Assembly: GCA_036245805.1 (NCBI GenBank)
Contig: BTRK01000004.1
Coordinates: forward strand, 11,284,001 to 11,348,000
DNA length: 64,000 nucleotides
Source: Pristionchus mayeri
Taxonomy: Eukaryota; Nematoda; Chromadorea; Rhabditida; Neodiplogasteridae
Direction of reading: 5' to 3'
Both the position numbers and the translations under genes were made by a program. Positions 32,763 through 44,527 of this stretch are shown here, piece by piece. The notes below the pieces were generated by a model. That model was not told the DNA's origin. It did no database searches and saw nothing but the letters and a program-made list of their open reading frames with translations. Positions within the stretch are counted from its first letter, which is position 1. Each line of letters begins with the position of its first letter.

Positions 32763-32958
32763 TAAAAAATCCTCTCCCGTCAGCTTGGTCATCCCGGAGA
32801 GTATCGCCTACTGGGTACACTTCAAGAAGAGGAGCACGGACGGATTTCCATCGTCTCGAGTACCGTCAAGAAAAGCCCCGCTCAAGTCTGCGTTGTGAGT
32901 TCCTAACCGGCGCAAGTCAGGTGCTCGGCGGCAGGATGATCTACTTCAATGCTCAACG
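32763..32958 (-). mobile_element. 5'-truncated LINE copy (3' UTR only)
   Basis: It is over 90% identical by eye to 17337-17535 (for example ATCCTCTCCCGTCAGCTTGG and GAGTTCCTAACCGGCGCAAG), in the same orientation, and ends in (TTGA)n. It stops exactly where the left arm of the large inverted repeat begins at 32959. Confidence 0.8.
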
Positions 32959-33499
32959 GTTTGCTGCCCCCGCTCTAATATCCCCTTCGCAAATCTACTT
33001 CCGCCGCCTAGCTTGAGATACCCCCGCCGCGTAATTGAGTTCCTTTCGATCAACAGCCTTCTCGTTCTCTGAAATTATTTGACAATTCGTGAGTATTTGA
33101 CAATTCGTGAGTCCACGGATTTGTCATTCGTGAGTGACTGAGTGGAGTGAGATCGCTTAACGTGTTCTGCATGCACGTTTACCTAACTTTTACCTTTCCC
33201 TTGCAAGCAATGCCTTTTCATAGGTGACAAATGCGTGCTTTCGACTACATCGGATTGCTATTCATCGTGTCTTCCTCGTTTACCCTTTTCGTCCACGGAT
33301 TTGTCATGGCCGCTGTTTTCCTGGAACGAAAAAAGGCCGCTGTCAATGCATTCTACACAATCTACATGGTGAGAGTGCCGATTAAGGCTATGAAGTGGAG
33401 CGCGAAATTCGTGTGTTCGTAATTTCCTCTCTAGACAGGTCGAATTGTGAAATAATAGTGTAACTGAAGAGGCCCATTTATTGAACATATCGCAAATAG

Positions 33500-33605
33500 A
33501 TTTCGAGAAACGATACTACCGTCTCTTCATTACACATTCTCTCACCGCTTGACCGGTCTAGAAAATATGTGAAATGAAGATATGAAGGCCCGAATTACGA
33601 ACTCT
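33500..33605. repeat. Palindromic MITE, copy 4
   Basis: The hairpin CTCTCACCGCTTGACCGGTC with the CCCGAATTACGA end lies in the first intron of the left-arm receptor. Its mirror copy is in the right arm. Confidence 0.75.
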
Positions 33606-33670
33606 AATCGAAACTCTGCATTGCAGATAGGCTGTTTCGCAGATGTGCTGTCACTTGCGAACGCATTGTA

Positions 33671-34918
33671 TTAGGTTGGAACAAAAGTTTTGCACGATTT
33701 CGACCATGAAGTTTGAAATCGCTTAAAAGGCTTCACTTTAAATGGGCCGATCTAACCGGATAGCATATATTTATAGACTATTTGTACAATATATCCGCTA
33801 CTTCGAATCGAATCCTGCTCTGAGGGTTTGCGAAAAAAATCAGGGTTCGTTAAATGTGAAATTTACGAGTTACATAGATATTTGTTTGCCGGGCTCATAT
33901 TCTGATAGGAAAACTCATTGTATAATTTCACATTTTGGAGTGAAAAGCCCGTTGGTTGTTCTCTATAAAACTATGTAGGATCTAGTGGTTGCTTCAATTT
34001 ACCAAGGTTTGCAGGCTATTAAATTCCAAGATTCTCGAGGTAATGTTGCTGAATGGATCGCTTTTCTTGCCTCGCCAATCAATCATATTGGCTTGATCTT
34101 AAGTGCTTTTACATATACTACCGTGGGGCTTTATAACATAATGCAATGCTGGAGCCTACCCTTTTCCACACCAAGAAAATTTATATTTTCAGAAATTTTG
34201 AATATCAAAGCCAAAATTTCGAAATTCGGTGTACATAGTTCGAGTCGATCTCATCGAAAGGAAGCTATCCCCTGACTCGGCCAAGCCAATTAGTGATAGA
34301 GTAAGAGTTGCTTGTTCAGTTAACCATATAAAGTCTGAGCTTCCTTTTATGCTGGAAACATGACATTCATGGAAACATCAATTTCGACTCTCTAATATCA
34401 GTATCTGTGTATGCAATATTGCATTTTGAAATATAAACATTGTATGTCCACACGAAAATAATTGTGATCTTACCATGGAAGGTACTTAAAGTTTACTTGC
34501 ATTTGTGATCGATAGGCTTACGGCTACGGCTATGCAGTGAAGACAACTAATTCAGACCAAGCGAGATTTAAAATTGCCTAAGTTTCTGGAACGCCATTTG
34601 TGGTAATAACCATTGTCATACTATTTTATGATGTCTGTTCATCACACTCTCCAAATACACCTTGATAATTGTATTATCATCGATGCCCATAGAGTGCAGA
34701 CCCCAAAATTGTGTAGTTTAGTTCTCAAATGTAGTAACTTTGACTTTAAAATGCCGCCATAGTATGAAATGATATGGGTAATACTAATGTGTGATTGAAA
34801 GAGTATCCAAGCCCTCAACGCATACATGAAACAAAATTAAATAATTTTGCAAATAAAGGACAGGGTATGCCGGAAACGAAAATTTTGAAAATCATGCAAA
34901 ACTTTTGATCCAACCTGA
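33671..34918. mobile_element. Mariner-type element (TTAGGTTGGA family), left arm
   Basis: It opens TTAGGTTGGAACAAAAGTTT and closes AAACTTTTGATCCAACCTGA, with TA on both sides. It is 1248 bp. Short frames inside do not resemble a transposase, so it is non-autonomous or decayed. Truncated and mirror copies are at 37257-38503 and 58268-59068. Confidence 0.85.
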
Positions 34919-35842
34919 TACACTTACTGTTCCCTTACCGGTCGCTTTTCTTGCCTCGCCAATCAATCATATTGGCTTGATCTTAAGTGCTTTTACATAT
35001 ACTACCGTGGGGCTTTATAACATAATGCAATGCTGGAGCCTACCCTTTTCCACACCAAGAAAATTTATATTTTCAGAAATTTTGAATATCAAAGCCAAAA
35101 TTTCGAAATTCGGTGTACATAGTTCGAGTCGATCTCCTCGAAAGGAAGCTATCCCCTGACTCGGCCAAGCCAATAAGTGATAGAGTAAGAGTTGCTTGTT
35201 CAGTTAACCATATAAAGTCTGAGCTTCCTTTTATGCTGGAAACATGACATTCATGGAAACATCAATTTCGACTCTCTAATATCAGTATCTGTGTATGCAA
35301 TATTGCATTTTGAAATAGAAACATTGTATGTCCACACGAAAATAATTGTGATCTTACCATGAAGATATGGCGGTCCTAGTTTCGAATTGTTGGTGCCATA
35401 CTTTGGACTAGATTGTACAATATGTTCAGATATGGAGCAAACGCACGGAATTCATCTCCGTGTTTATCCAGATGGCGTCGTTCTTTGCTCTGGGCATTGC
35501 TTGTTCCCTTGCTCTCGGAGCGAATGTCATAGTTCCATCTTCAATCGGAGGTGTTATCACACAGGTTTCATACGAATTTATATCTTTTTATCGTGTTTAA
35601 TTTCTAATAGCGGAAACGAACTCCTATGTTTCTGAACGCTCTTATTCTATAATCGATCAACAGCCTAATCGTCGTGCTCTGCTACATTATTATCCTCTAT
35701 ACTACGAAGACTTCATCTCAATTCGTTAGAGCATATTTGATTTATTTGTCCGACGACATGAGTAATACGTTTCCCCAAAATATTCCAAGATTGATCACGA
35801 TACAAATAGCCATACAAGATTGATAAACTAAAGCATTTTGAG

Positions 35843-36362
35843 ACGCGTAACAACTCCAGCAGATCCGCCCAGGAAAATAGCCTGCATAAGGTCGCATTTA
35901 CAGTCTGCATAGTAGAGGTTAGTGAAAGACATGATTTTGAAACGCATATCCATGTTCAGATAATATCAACCATACAGCAAATAGTATCTATGTACATTAC
36001 ATCAACTGTCTATTGAATTTTCAGTGGCTACTCAATACAGCATGGACAGACTCTCACCAGAGCTACGGACACTAATATTTAGTCATTATAAAATTTCCAA
36101 TTTTCCAGCAAAAATTAGCATAATATATTATCATGTATTAGTCCAATGTTTATTTTATAACGACATATTTTAATTAAAAGTAACAAGTGTCGAAATTCTG
36201 TCATTTTCTGTTGATCCAGAAATGAATGTTCTTCACAAATGCTTCCAAGGTTCACTTTGGAGAAATAATTCTATCCTTATTCTAGAATTGAACAGAAATA
36301 ACATCTACCTAACCGTTTTTACCGCTCTCACCTGTCGGATTTTGTGCACATTTTTGCATTTT
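35843..36362. other. Central spacer of the large inverted repeat
   Basis: This single-copy 520-bp sequence separates the arms. It holds no supported gene, though the start (CAGATCCGCCCAGGAAAATA) could be leftover receptor sequence. Confidence 0.6.
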
Positions 36363-36837
36363 TTCAAAATGCTTTAGTTTATCAATCTTGTATGGCTATT
36401 TGTATCGTGATCAATCTTGGAATATTTTGGGGAAACGTATTACTCATGTCGTCGGACAAATAAGTCAAATATGCTCTAACGAATTGAGATGAAGTCTTCG
36501 TAGTATAGAGGATAATAATGTAGCAGAGCACGACGATTAGGCTGTTGATCGATTGAAGAATAAGCGATCAGAAACATAGGAGTTCGTTTCCGCTATTAGA
36601 AATTAAACACGATAAAAAGATATAAATTCGTATGAAACCTGTGTGATAACACCTCCGATTGAAGATGGAACTATGACATTCGCTCCGAGAGCAAGGGAAC
36701 AAGCAATGCCCAGAGCAAAGAACGACGCCATCTGGATAAACACGGAGATGAATTCCGTGCGTTTGCTCCATATCTGAACATATTGTACAATCTAGTCCAA
36801 AGTATGGCACCAACAATTCGAAACTAGGACCGCCATA

Positions 36838-36992
36838 TCTTCATTTCACGCATTATCTACGCAGTTGGATAGGTGAAAGAGTGCATAGAATGAAGAGACC
36901 GCAGTGTGAGCGATCGTCTGACTCTCTCCAAACCACACGCTCTCTCGTCCATCAGAGTGAGCGAGAGAGTGTATGATATGGAGAGAGCGAGG
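36838..36992. repeat. Two palindromic MITE cores side by side
   Basis: The first hairpin (36838-36902, TTCATTTCACGCATTATCT facing GAGTGCATAGAATGAAGAG) and the second (36925-36992, CTCTCTCCAAACCACACGCT facing AGTGTATGATATGGAGAGAG) occupy an intron of the right-arm receptor. Neither is in the left arm. Confidence 0.7.
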
Positions 36993-37256
36993 CCATTGCT
37001 CCGCAGTGTGCTTTCTCGAACGCTAGTGAGAACCTACGATTGAGTATTTGAAGGGGAAACGAATCGCCGTAAATCGGTTAAGTGCAATCAGCAAGATGGT
37101 TGCCATTTGACTGAATCGAGCACCCCAGACTATCGTTTGAGAGATCAACGAAGAGATGATGCGATTAGCTGTCACTGTATAAAATATTACTTCAACGACA
37201 GGCGACACTGAGATGAGATGAGCGTTGAGGAATCCGGTAAGGGAACAGTAAGTGTA

Positions 37257-38503
37257 TCAGGTTGGATCAAAAGTTTTGCATGATTTTCAAATTTTCGTTT
37301 CCGGCATACCCTGTCCTTTATTTGCAAAATTATTTAATTTTGTTTCATGTATGCGTTGAGGGCTTGGATACTCTTTCTATCACACATTAGTATTACCCAT
37401 ATCATTTCATACTATGGCGGCATTTTAAAGTCAAAGTTACTACATTTGAGAACTAAACTACACAATTTTGGGGTCTGCACTCTATGGGCATCGATGATAA
37501 TACAATTATCAAGGTGTATTTGGAGAGTGTGATGAACAGACATCATAAAATAGTATGACAATGGTTATTACCACAAATGGCGTTCCAGAAACTTAGGCAA
37601 TTTTAAATCTCGCTTGGTCTGAATTAGTTGTCTTCACTGCATAGCCGTAGCCGTAAGCCTATCGATCACAAATGCAAGTAAACTTTAAGTACCTTCCATG
37701 GTAAGATCACAATTATTTTCGTGTGGACATACAATGTTTCTATTTCAAAATGCAATATTGCATACACAGATACTGATATTAGAGAGTCGAAATTGATGTT
37801 TCCATGAATGTCATGTTTCCAGCATAAAAGGAAGCTCAGACTTTATATGGTTAACTGAACAAGCAACTCTTACTCTATCACTTATTGGCTTGGCCGAGTC
37901 AGGGGATAGCTTCCTTTCGAGGAGATCGACTCGAACTATGTACACCGAATTTCGAAATTTTGGCTTTGATATTCAAAATTTCTGAAAATATAAATTTTCT
38001 TGGTATGGAAAAGGGTAGGCTCCAGCATTGCATTATGTTATAAAGCCCCACGGTAGTATATGTAAAAGCACTTAAGATCAAGCCAATATGATTGATTGGC
38101 GAGGCAAGAAAAGCGATCCATTCAGCAACATTACCTCGAGAATCTTGGAATTTAATAGCCTGCAAACCTTGGTAAATTGAAGCAACCACTAGATCCTACA
38201 TAGTTTTATAGAGAACAACCAACGGGCTTTTCACTCCAAAATGTGAAATTATACAATGAGTTTTCCTATCAGAATATGAGCCCGGCAAACAAATGTCTAT
38301 GTAACTCGTAAATTTCACATTTAACGAATCCTGATTTTTTTCGCAAACCCTCAGAGCAGGATTCGATTCGAAGTAGCGGATATATTGTACAAATAGTCTA
38401 TAAATATATGCTATCCGGTTAGATCGGCCCATTTAAAGTGAAGCCTTTTAAGCGATTTCAAACTTCATGGTCGAAATCGTGCAAAACTTTTGTTCCAACC
38501 TAA
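37257..38503. mobile_element. Mariner-type element, right-arm mirror copy
   Basis: It is a near-identical inverted copy of 33671-34918, with inverted ends and flanking TA at 37255 and 38504. Confidence 0.9.
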
Positions 38504-38568
38504 TACAATGCGTTCGCAAGTGACAGCACATCTGCGAAACAGCCTATCTGCAATGCAGAGTTTCGATT

Positions 38569-38676
38569 AGAGTTCGTAATTCGGGCCTTCATATCTTCAT
38601 TTCACATATTTTCTAGACCGGTCAAGCGGTGAGAGAATGTGTAATGAAGAGACGGTAGTATCGTTTCTCGAAATCT
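38569..38676. repeat. Palindromic MITE, mirror of copy 4
   Basis: AGTTCGTAATTCGGGCCTTC with the TCTAGACCGGTCAAGCGGTG core, the reverse complement of 33500-33605. Confidence 0.8.
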
Positions 38677-39215
38677 ATTTGCGATATGTTCAATAAATGG
38701 GCCTCTTCAGTTACACTATTATTTCACAATTCGACCTGTCTAGAGAGGAAATTACGAACACACGAATTTCGCGCTCCACTTCATAGCCTTAATCGGCACT
38801 CTCACCATGTAGATTGTGTAGAATGCATTGACAGCGGCCTTTTTTCGTTCCAGGAAAACAGCGGCCATGACAAATCCGTGGACGAAAAGGGTAAACGAGG
38901 AAGACACGATGAATAGCAATCCGATGTAGTCGAAAGCACGCATTTGTCACCTATGAAAAGGCATTGCTTGCAAGGGAAAGGTAAAAGTTAGGTAAACGTG
39001 CATGCAGAACACGTTAAGCGATCTCACTCCACTCAGTCACTCACGAATGACAAATCCGTGGACTCACGAATTGTCAAATACTCACGAATTGTCAAATAAT
39101 TTCAGAGAACGAGAAGGCTGTTGATCGAAAGGAACTCAATTACGCGGCGGGGGTATCTCAAGCTAGGCGGCGGAAGTAGATTTGCGAAGGGGATATTAGA
39201 GCGGGGGCAGCAAAC

Positions 39216-39855
39216 ACAAGTGGTGGTGCAGACTAATGTCAGATTGCGAGAAGGAATTGGTATCTTGGAGCAATGACAGGCATGTTCACGTCGTAAAGTG
39301 TATCTTGAGCAAGATCTTGAAGAATTCATCGAAAACCAAAAACTCCAACTCTGGCAGAGTCATAGCAGGTTTTTTTCGTTGGTGAGGAGTGAAACTCAAG
39401 ATCGCCTAGTAAGAGCATCTAAACAAGCTTATGTAGTGGAGCGCATGCTGATATTATAACAATGCAGCAACTCCCTAGTTCCAACATCGACTTCCAAAGG
39501 AGCTGTGATTTGTTTACGTTTCGTTGTAGAGTAATTCGGGCCTTCGTCATTTTGTACACTCTCTAGAACGGTCGAGCGGTGAGAGAGTGTGTGAAATAAA
39601 GAAATCGCGGTATCATTTCTCGAACACTATTGCGTTAGTTTACGTGTTGTTACCTCTCCGTGTCCATTGTTTTTCCTCGAGCAGAAATTCAGCACTACCT
39701 TCGGTATTCCGAAGCATACGGATTATATGTTCGGGACCATCCCATTCACATGAGGAAATATTTGGACCTGTTTTATTTGGGGGGGGGGGGGGGGCTTAAG
39801 TCGCCCCAGACGACGATATGCACCCCAAAACCGACGATATGTCCCACCAAATATA
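39216..39855. other. Intergenic sequence with MITE and poly-G run
   Basis: It contains a MITE copy at about 39526-39625 (GAGTAATTCGGGCCTTCGTC, core CACTCTCTAGAACGGTCGAG) and a run of about 16 G residues near 39779. No gene is supported. Sequence just right of the inverted repeat may hold lost 5' exons of the CBM21 gene, but I could not identify any. Confidence 0.5.
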
Positions 39856-41111
39856 TTAGGTTGTTGCATAAGTCCTGTTCGATTTGGAAGCCTCTAAGTT
39901 ATTTGGTCGATCTTGCTTGTATGCTTTTGCCATTATCTGGCCTCATGGCATAACAGAGGCATATGCTTGCACATTCCAACAATAATATTTATCTAAATCA
40001 TAAGTGTCTGCATTACGAGAAAACTAAGCTTTAACTGTTCACACTATCGCATATCTTCACACGTTTTATTTGACACGGTGCTAGTTGATGGGAACAGATA
40101 GCGATACTTCTTCGCCCTGCTAAATTAGAAGTATAGATAATACACTTTCTAAAACTAGGTTGAATGGGCTTGCTTATTTAGCGCATTCGACATGAGAACC
40201 CAGTGAATTTGAATGTAGACTCTGAAATGTTGTCCAGTTAATGAATTGCACTGTCTCCAGTACAAGAGATACTGAATTCAGTGGAAGTCGGTTTTAACCA
40301 TCGCTAAAGGGGCTATACAAATAACCATAAAATTCGAGAGTAGTTGCTCGTCTCTATCAGAAAACTCAAAAATTCCGAAAACGAAATTTCGGAAAAAATC
40401 ACAAAATTCATGACTTCAGATACTTTGAAAATTAAATCTCCATTCAGCGATGAATGATTTTCAAATAATTTTCACAAAAGTGACTGTAGACTATGGGTTG
40501 CTTGTTCAGATTACCACAATATGTCAAACATTATAGTTGTGCGAGAGACATAAACTAGCCAAATGTGCAAAATTCGGCATTCAAATTTTCACCACTAATT
40601 TCGGGAAGAATAATCACGTCGAATGAAACTAGATTACTTGAATATCGATATTAACACCACACATTGAACACTTTTAAAAACAAAAGATATATCTATATCG
40701 TACGGCACGAAAATGGCATGGGTTCATATCCATTGGCAAAGAACTATCTGAGCGCATTTCCAGATTTTCTTAAATTTTTAGCCATGCTTTTCAAGCACTG
40801 ATTACCATTAGTGGTTCGATATGATGTACATTCATCATACTCTACGATAATGCTATGGGGTTTGCACTTTGTATGTTCCTAAGGAAATAGGAGACTGGAG
40901 AAATACGAAACGAGAACGTTCAAGTGCACTACTTTCGTCTAATTTCGTGTCCATATTATTGAAATGACAGGGATACAATATAGTGCGCTAGAAAGTGTAT
41001 TACATCCTCTATATATCACAAAAGACACATGCTGCCAAAGCTCACATGAATGTCTGTAGAAGCCGGAATTTGTAAATGATAAAATCGGACAAGACTTATG
41101 CAACAACCTAA
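39856..41111. mobile_element. Mariner-type element, TTGCATAAG family, 1.26 kb
   Basis: TTAGGTTGTTGCATAAGTCC at the left and GACTTATGCAACAACCTAA at the right are inverted. TA precedes the left end, but the right flank has lost it. Some internal stretches (GTTGCTTGTTCAGATTACC) are diverged versions of the 33.7-kb element, so both derive from related autonomous mariners. No transposase frame is intact. Confidence 0.8.
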
Positions 41112-42179
41112 AACATGCCTGTTCAAAAACAAAATATAGTTTATTGTCCTACTCATGATATAATAAAATATGAAAATGTGAACTTCATTTCATCAAAGTT
41201 GCATCCTCTTCCAACACGCGGAATCCGACAAGTGACAGCCAGAATTCTTTGCATCTACGAACGATCTGCAAGTCAAGAGTAAATCGAGGAAAATATTGCA
41301 ACACGCATGAATTTCCCCCCACATATACGTAGACACCGCAAGCTCCGCCCACTCGGCACTGACACTTTCCCCCTCGAAAGCGAGATCAGGGGGACACAGG
41401 CTTCATTCGCAACCAAATCACTAGTTCAAAAATGAATTTCGAAGATCTTTTCATCCTCTATCGAATGAGCCTCCGTGACCCTGGAAAATCCATCTCTAAG
41501 TAGGTCAGCATACAAGTTTTATAGAGCGACTTAGCCTAGAAAACTATAAAACTCGTATGCTGACCTACTCAGAAAAGGATTTTCCAGGGTCACGGAGGCT
41601 CATTCGATAGAGAATGAAAAGAGCTTCTAAATTCAATTTTGAAATAGTGATTTGGTTGCGAACTCATAATGTGTCTCTTCGATTTCGAAACGCGCATGGC
41701 TCGTGACACTCCCCGCGTCCTCTCCTCCCTCTTCCTCCACTCCTCTCGCCTTTCTCTCACCCGGCGTTACTAGAGAGCACCCTAATTATGAGAAAGCCCC
41801 TCTTCCTTCCTCCGCAGAGTTCGGCGAAGCCCTGCCCGATCGTTTCGAGAATTGAAAAGACAATGGAGAATTAGGCTCCGCCCCTCTTTCTCTCGTCTCG
41901 CTTTTTGGGCCGTCAATTCACCCACATTTTGCGCCATATCTTGGCTCAAACATTAGATATCAACCTAATTCAAAATGCATGATCCTATTTAGCCCCATGG
42001 GAACACATTAACCACACAATTAGGCCTGTGTGATAATTTCGGCCACCCACCTTGTGGTCCCTACATATACGAATCAAAATTTACCTTGAGAATATTCTAG
42101 TTTTTTTTCAGTTAGTTATTACGCATTTCCAAGGAAAATTCCAAATTGCTAGTAAGAACGAAACGATGTGAAAATCTAC
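41112..42179. other. Spacer with a 250-bp foldback
   Basis: A foldback lies at 41408-41660: CGCAACCAAATCACTA faces TAGTGATTTGGTTGCG, and CCTGGAAAATCC / GGATTTTCCAGG and GTAGGTCAGCATAC / GTATGCTGACCTAC pair inside. The rest has no recognised content beyond CT-rich tracts at 41700-41900. Confidence 0.7.
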
Positions 42180-42512
42180 CTTAACGGTTCTGCTTTTCTT
42201 CGTGTTCAGTAGCACCTGAGGCTCGATCTGCTGACTGTGCGCCCGTACTTTGCGTGCTCGATCCTGCCTTCCAATCACTACGTAACATCTCCTCAAGACA
42301 GAGCTTCCATCTGATGAACGTCTCGTGATTCTGGTATTGTCGAAAAGAAAACGTTGAAGATTGCCGAAGAGGCAGAAGTAATCACTTCTCAGGTCCAGCA
42401 TCTCATCTGCTTCTTCGCTATCCTCCGAGTCGATGAAATTTTCGTAGGGAACGGAAGCGGCACATTTTGAGAAGGGCCTTGAAGCGAATGGACTAAGTGA
42501 AGATTGATGCAT
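42180..42512 (-). CDS. Hypothetical protein, first exon
   Basis: An ATG at 42512 opens 111 codons ending at an AAG|GTAGAT donor. The protein starts MHQSSLSPFASRPFSKCAAS, has an acidic patch (DSEDSEEADEMLD) and a basic second half (RSSDGSSVLRRCYVVIGRQD). No family is recognised and no following exon was located. A TATA-like box at 42558-42565 on the same strand, about 46 bases before the ATG, supports it being a real gene start. Confidence 0.35.
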
Positions 42513-42557
42513 TTAGGTGCTTGGTGGAGAAGAGCCTCTTCCCTCCGATTCGCCCAT

Positions 42558-42565
42558 CTTATATA
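42558..42565 (-). promoter_or_regulatory. TATA box candidate
   Basis: TATATAAG on the minus strand, about 46 bases upstream of the ATG at 42512. Confidence 0.4.
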
Positions 42566-43138
42566 GTCGATTGGCTTTTGAGTGGGAAACAACAAGCTAA
42601 TGGAATGGGGATGTTCCATGAAAAACCAAATTAGGGATGAGGGAGGAATTGAAAATTTCTTCAAATTGCGAATTTAAAGCGATTTCTAGTGTGAGATACA
42701 CTACTGCATCCTCAAATATGATGAGAGTTTCTTGGAAGCCGAATGGCGGAGTAAATGTGCTAGGAATGAAGGTAACCATGCCTCTGTTCTGGAGATAACG
42801 CGAACAGATTGAGCATATTCTGATTTTGACGAATTCTCAAAGTCACCGTCGTGTTAAAATCGTCGACACGAGAAAGAGACTCTGATTGGAACGGCTAAAT
42901 TTGCATCCCGTTTTGGGAATCTACGCTGAAATTCTTGAGTCGGATGTTCAATAGACCATTTTGTCCGAGGAATTTCACATCTTCTCCACAATCGTTCAGT
43001 TCAATTATGGTTGAGTTCCACAAAAAGGCTCTCTCAATTGCTCTATATTGCATCATACTTTGTAGAAAAAAATGCAGACATGTATAAACTTCTTATTCAA
43101 TCGTAAATTGTGTATCTTCTCACGAACTGAACATAACA
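42566..43138. other. Intergenic sequence
   Basis: Nothing supported between the hypothetical gene start and the next foldback. Confidence 0.4.
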
Positions 43139-44472
43139 CGGATCTCCTGTAAAAATGTAGGAAAAATAGACCATTTTACGACAGAAAAAAAATTGTTGCC
43201 TCAGATTCAGCTGGAACTGTTAGGATAGGGTATATTGAGGCCGAAGAGAACGAATATTCCCTTTGTTTTGCGAAATTTGCATGTTTATGGGTAGCAATGA
43301 CCTACAACTAAAAATGACTGTATTTCGGTCAGTTTTGAACGTACAGCGAGCAGATTTTTTCCAATCGATGCGTAATCGAATGATCTACAAATAACTCAAT
43401 TAAGGGAATGGTCTAGAACATCATCTTCCATGCGCAATTGTCGAAAATAACTTTTAATTCGAATTATATCAAAACTTTCCTCTAAAGGGTACGATTTTTA
43501 TTGCAGAATGTGATTCTCCATGGTCGAATTAGGGTACTCATGTAGTTTATTCGCCACAACTCTGTCCCCCCAATACCGATCCTCAGTAGGGAGAACCCGA
43601 ACATGGCCAATTTTTTGATAAAAACACTCTTTGGCACGTATCTCTTGTGCAACATATGCAAATGTACAAAATGAGGCCACTTCTAAATAGCTCTTGAAAA
43701 GGTCTCCAATAATGACTAAGGGGTCGAAAGCGTCAAAGTTGACCGGTTTTGAGAAAACGGGCAAAAACGTCGAACATAGAATCATAGTTGGTTTAGACCA
43801 TTTCTCATCCCGATTTTTCACTACGCTCGAATATATTAGATTTTGCCCGTTTTCTCAAAACCGGTCAACTTTGACGCTTTCGACCCCTTAGTCATTATTG
43901 GAGACCTTTTCAAGAGCTATTTAGAAGTGGCCTCATTTTGTACATTTGCATATGTTGCACAAGAGATACGTGCCAAAGAGTGTTTTTATCAAAAAATTGG
44001 CCAATATGTTCCAAATATGTTCGGGTTCTCCCTACTGAGGATCGGTATTGGGGGGACACAGTTGTGGCGAATAAACTACATGAGTACCCTAATTCGACCA
44101 TGGAGAATCACATTCTGCAATAAAAATCGTACCCTTTAGAGGAAAGTTTTGATATAATTCGAATTAAAAGTTATTTTCGACAATTGCGCATGGAAGATGA
44201 TGTTCTAGACCATTCCCTTAATTGAGTTATTTGTAGATCATTCGATTACGCATCGATTGGAAAAAATCTGCTCGCTGTACGTTCAAAACTGACCGAAATA
44301 CAGTCATTTTTAGTTGTAGGTCATTGCTACCCATAAACATGCAAATTTCGCAAAACAAAGGGAATATTCGTTCTCTTCGGCCTCAATATACCCTATCCTA
44401 ACAGTTCCGGCTGAATCTGAGGCAACAATTTTTTTTCTGTCGCTCGTGTTCCTGCATTTTTACAAGAGATCC
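43139..44472. repeat. Long inverted repeat with ~625-bp arms
   Basis: Left arm 43139-43765 and right arm 43846-44472 are about 95% identical reverse complements, separated by an 80-bp spacer. Inner ends: CGGTTTTGAGAAAACGGGCA facing TGCCCGTTTTCTCAAAACCG. Both arms keep the same open frame of about 65-100 codons (VNFDAFDPLVIIGDLFKSYL), which has no recognised similarity. Confidence 0.95.
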
Positions 44473-44527
44473 ATGATATGTATCTTGTTCCATTTGAAAG
44501 TCAATATATAACCAACTATAAGTTGTC

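Larger units (their letters stand above)
33231..35730 (+). pseudogene. Serpentine chemoreceptor (srx/srv-like), left-arm copy
   Basis: The first exon (33231-33369) reads MRAFDYIGLLFIVSSSFTLF, a first membrane helix. A later exon (about 35427-35570) gives FIQMASFFALGIACSLALG, and from about 35611 NSLIVVLCYIIILYTTKTSS follows, a fifth helix, in a frame with a TAA. The exon carrying the NRFTAI motif, present in the right arm, is absent here, having been replaced by repeat sequence. The first intron holds a 1.25-kb mariner-type element and a MITE. This copy cannot encode a full receptor. Confidence 0.75.
32959..35842. repeat. Left arm of 6.26-kb inverted repeat
   Basis: It starts GTTTGCTGCCCCCGCTCTAA and pairs with the right arm ending at 39215. 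Paired coordinates sum to about 72174 over most of the length, showing few indels. It contains the serpentine-receptor exons, a MITE and a mariner-type element. At 34940-35363 it differs from the right arm: a second copy of element-internal sequence (34066-34483) replaces the receptor exon and two MITE cores present opposite. Confidence 0.95.
36480..38943 (-). pseudogene. Serpentine chemoreceptor (srx/srv-like), right-arm copy
   Basis: Minus-strand exons: 38805-38943 (MRAFDYIGLLFIVSSSFTLF), about 37030-37207 (SPVVEVIFYTVTANRIISSL ... MATILLIALNRFTAIRFPFK), and about 36625-36770 (FIQMASFFALGIACSLALG). The NRFTAI and FPxKY motifs are the TM3-end signature of srx/srv/srt-type nematode receptors. 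The exon for TM5 is in a different frame from the left copy because of a 2-base difference, so its frame is broken. No exons for TM6-7 are visible before the spacer. A mariner-type element and MITE cores occupy the introns. Confidence 0.75.
36363..39215. repeat. Right arm of 6.26-kb inverted repeat
   Basis: It is the reverse complement of 32959-35842 apart from small indels and the replaced block. It includes receptor exons missing on the left (36846-37231) with two MITE cores. The high similarity of mobile elements in both arms indicates that duplication followed their insertion, or that the arms are kept alike by gene conversion. Confidence 0.95.

Noticed and set aside
34642..34827. Short open frames in the mariner-type elements of the large inverted repeat
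   Set aside because: They lack any catalytic motif of a DDD/E transposase. Their presence in both arms reflects the duplication, not coding constraint.
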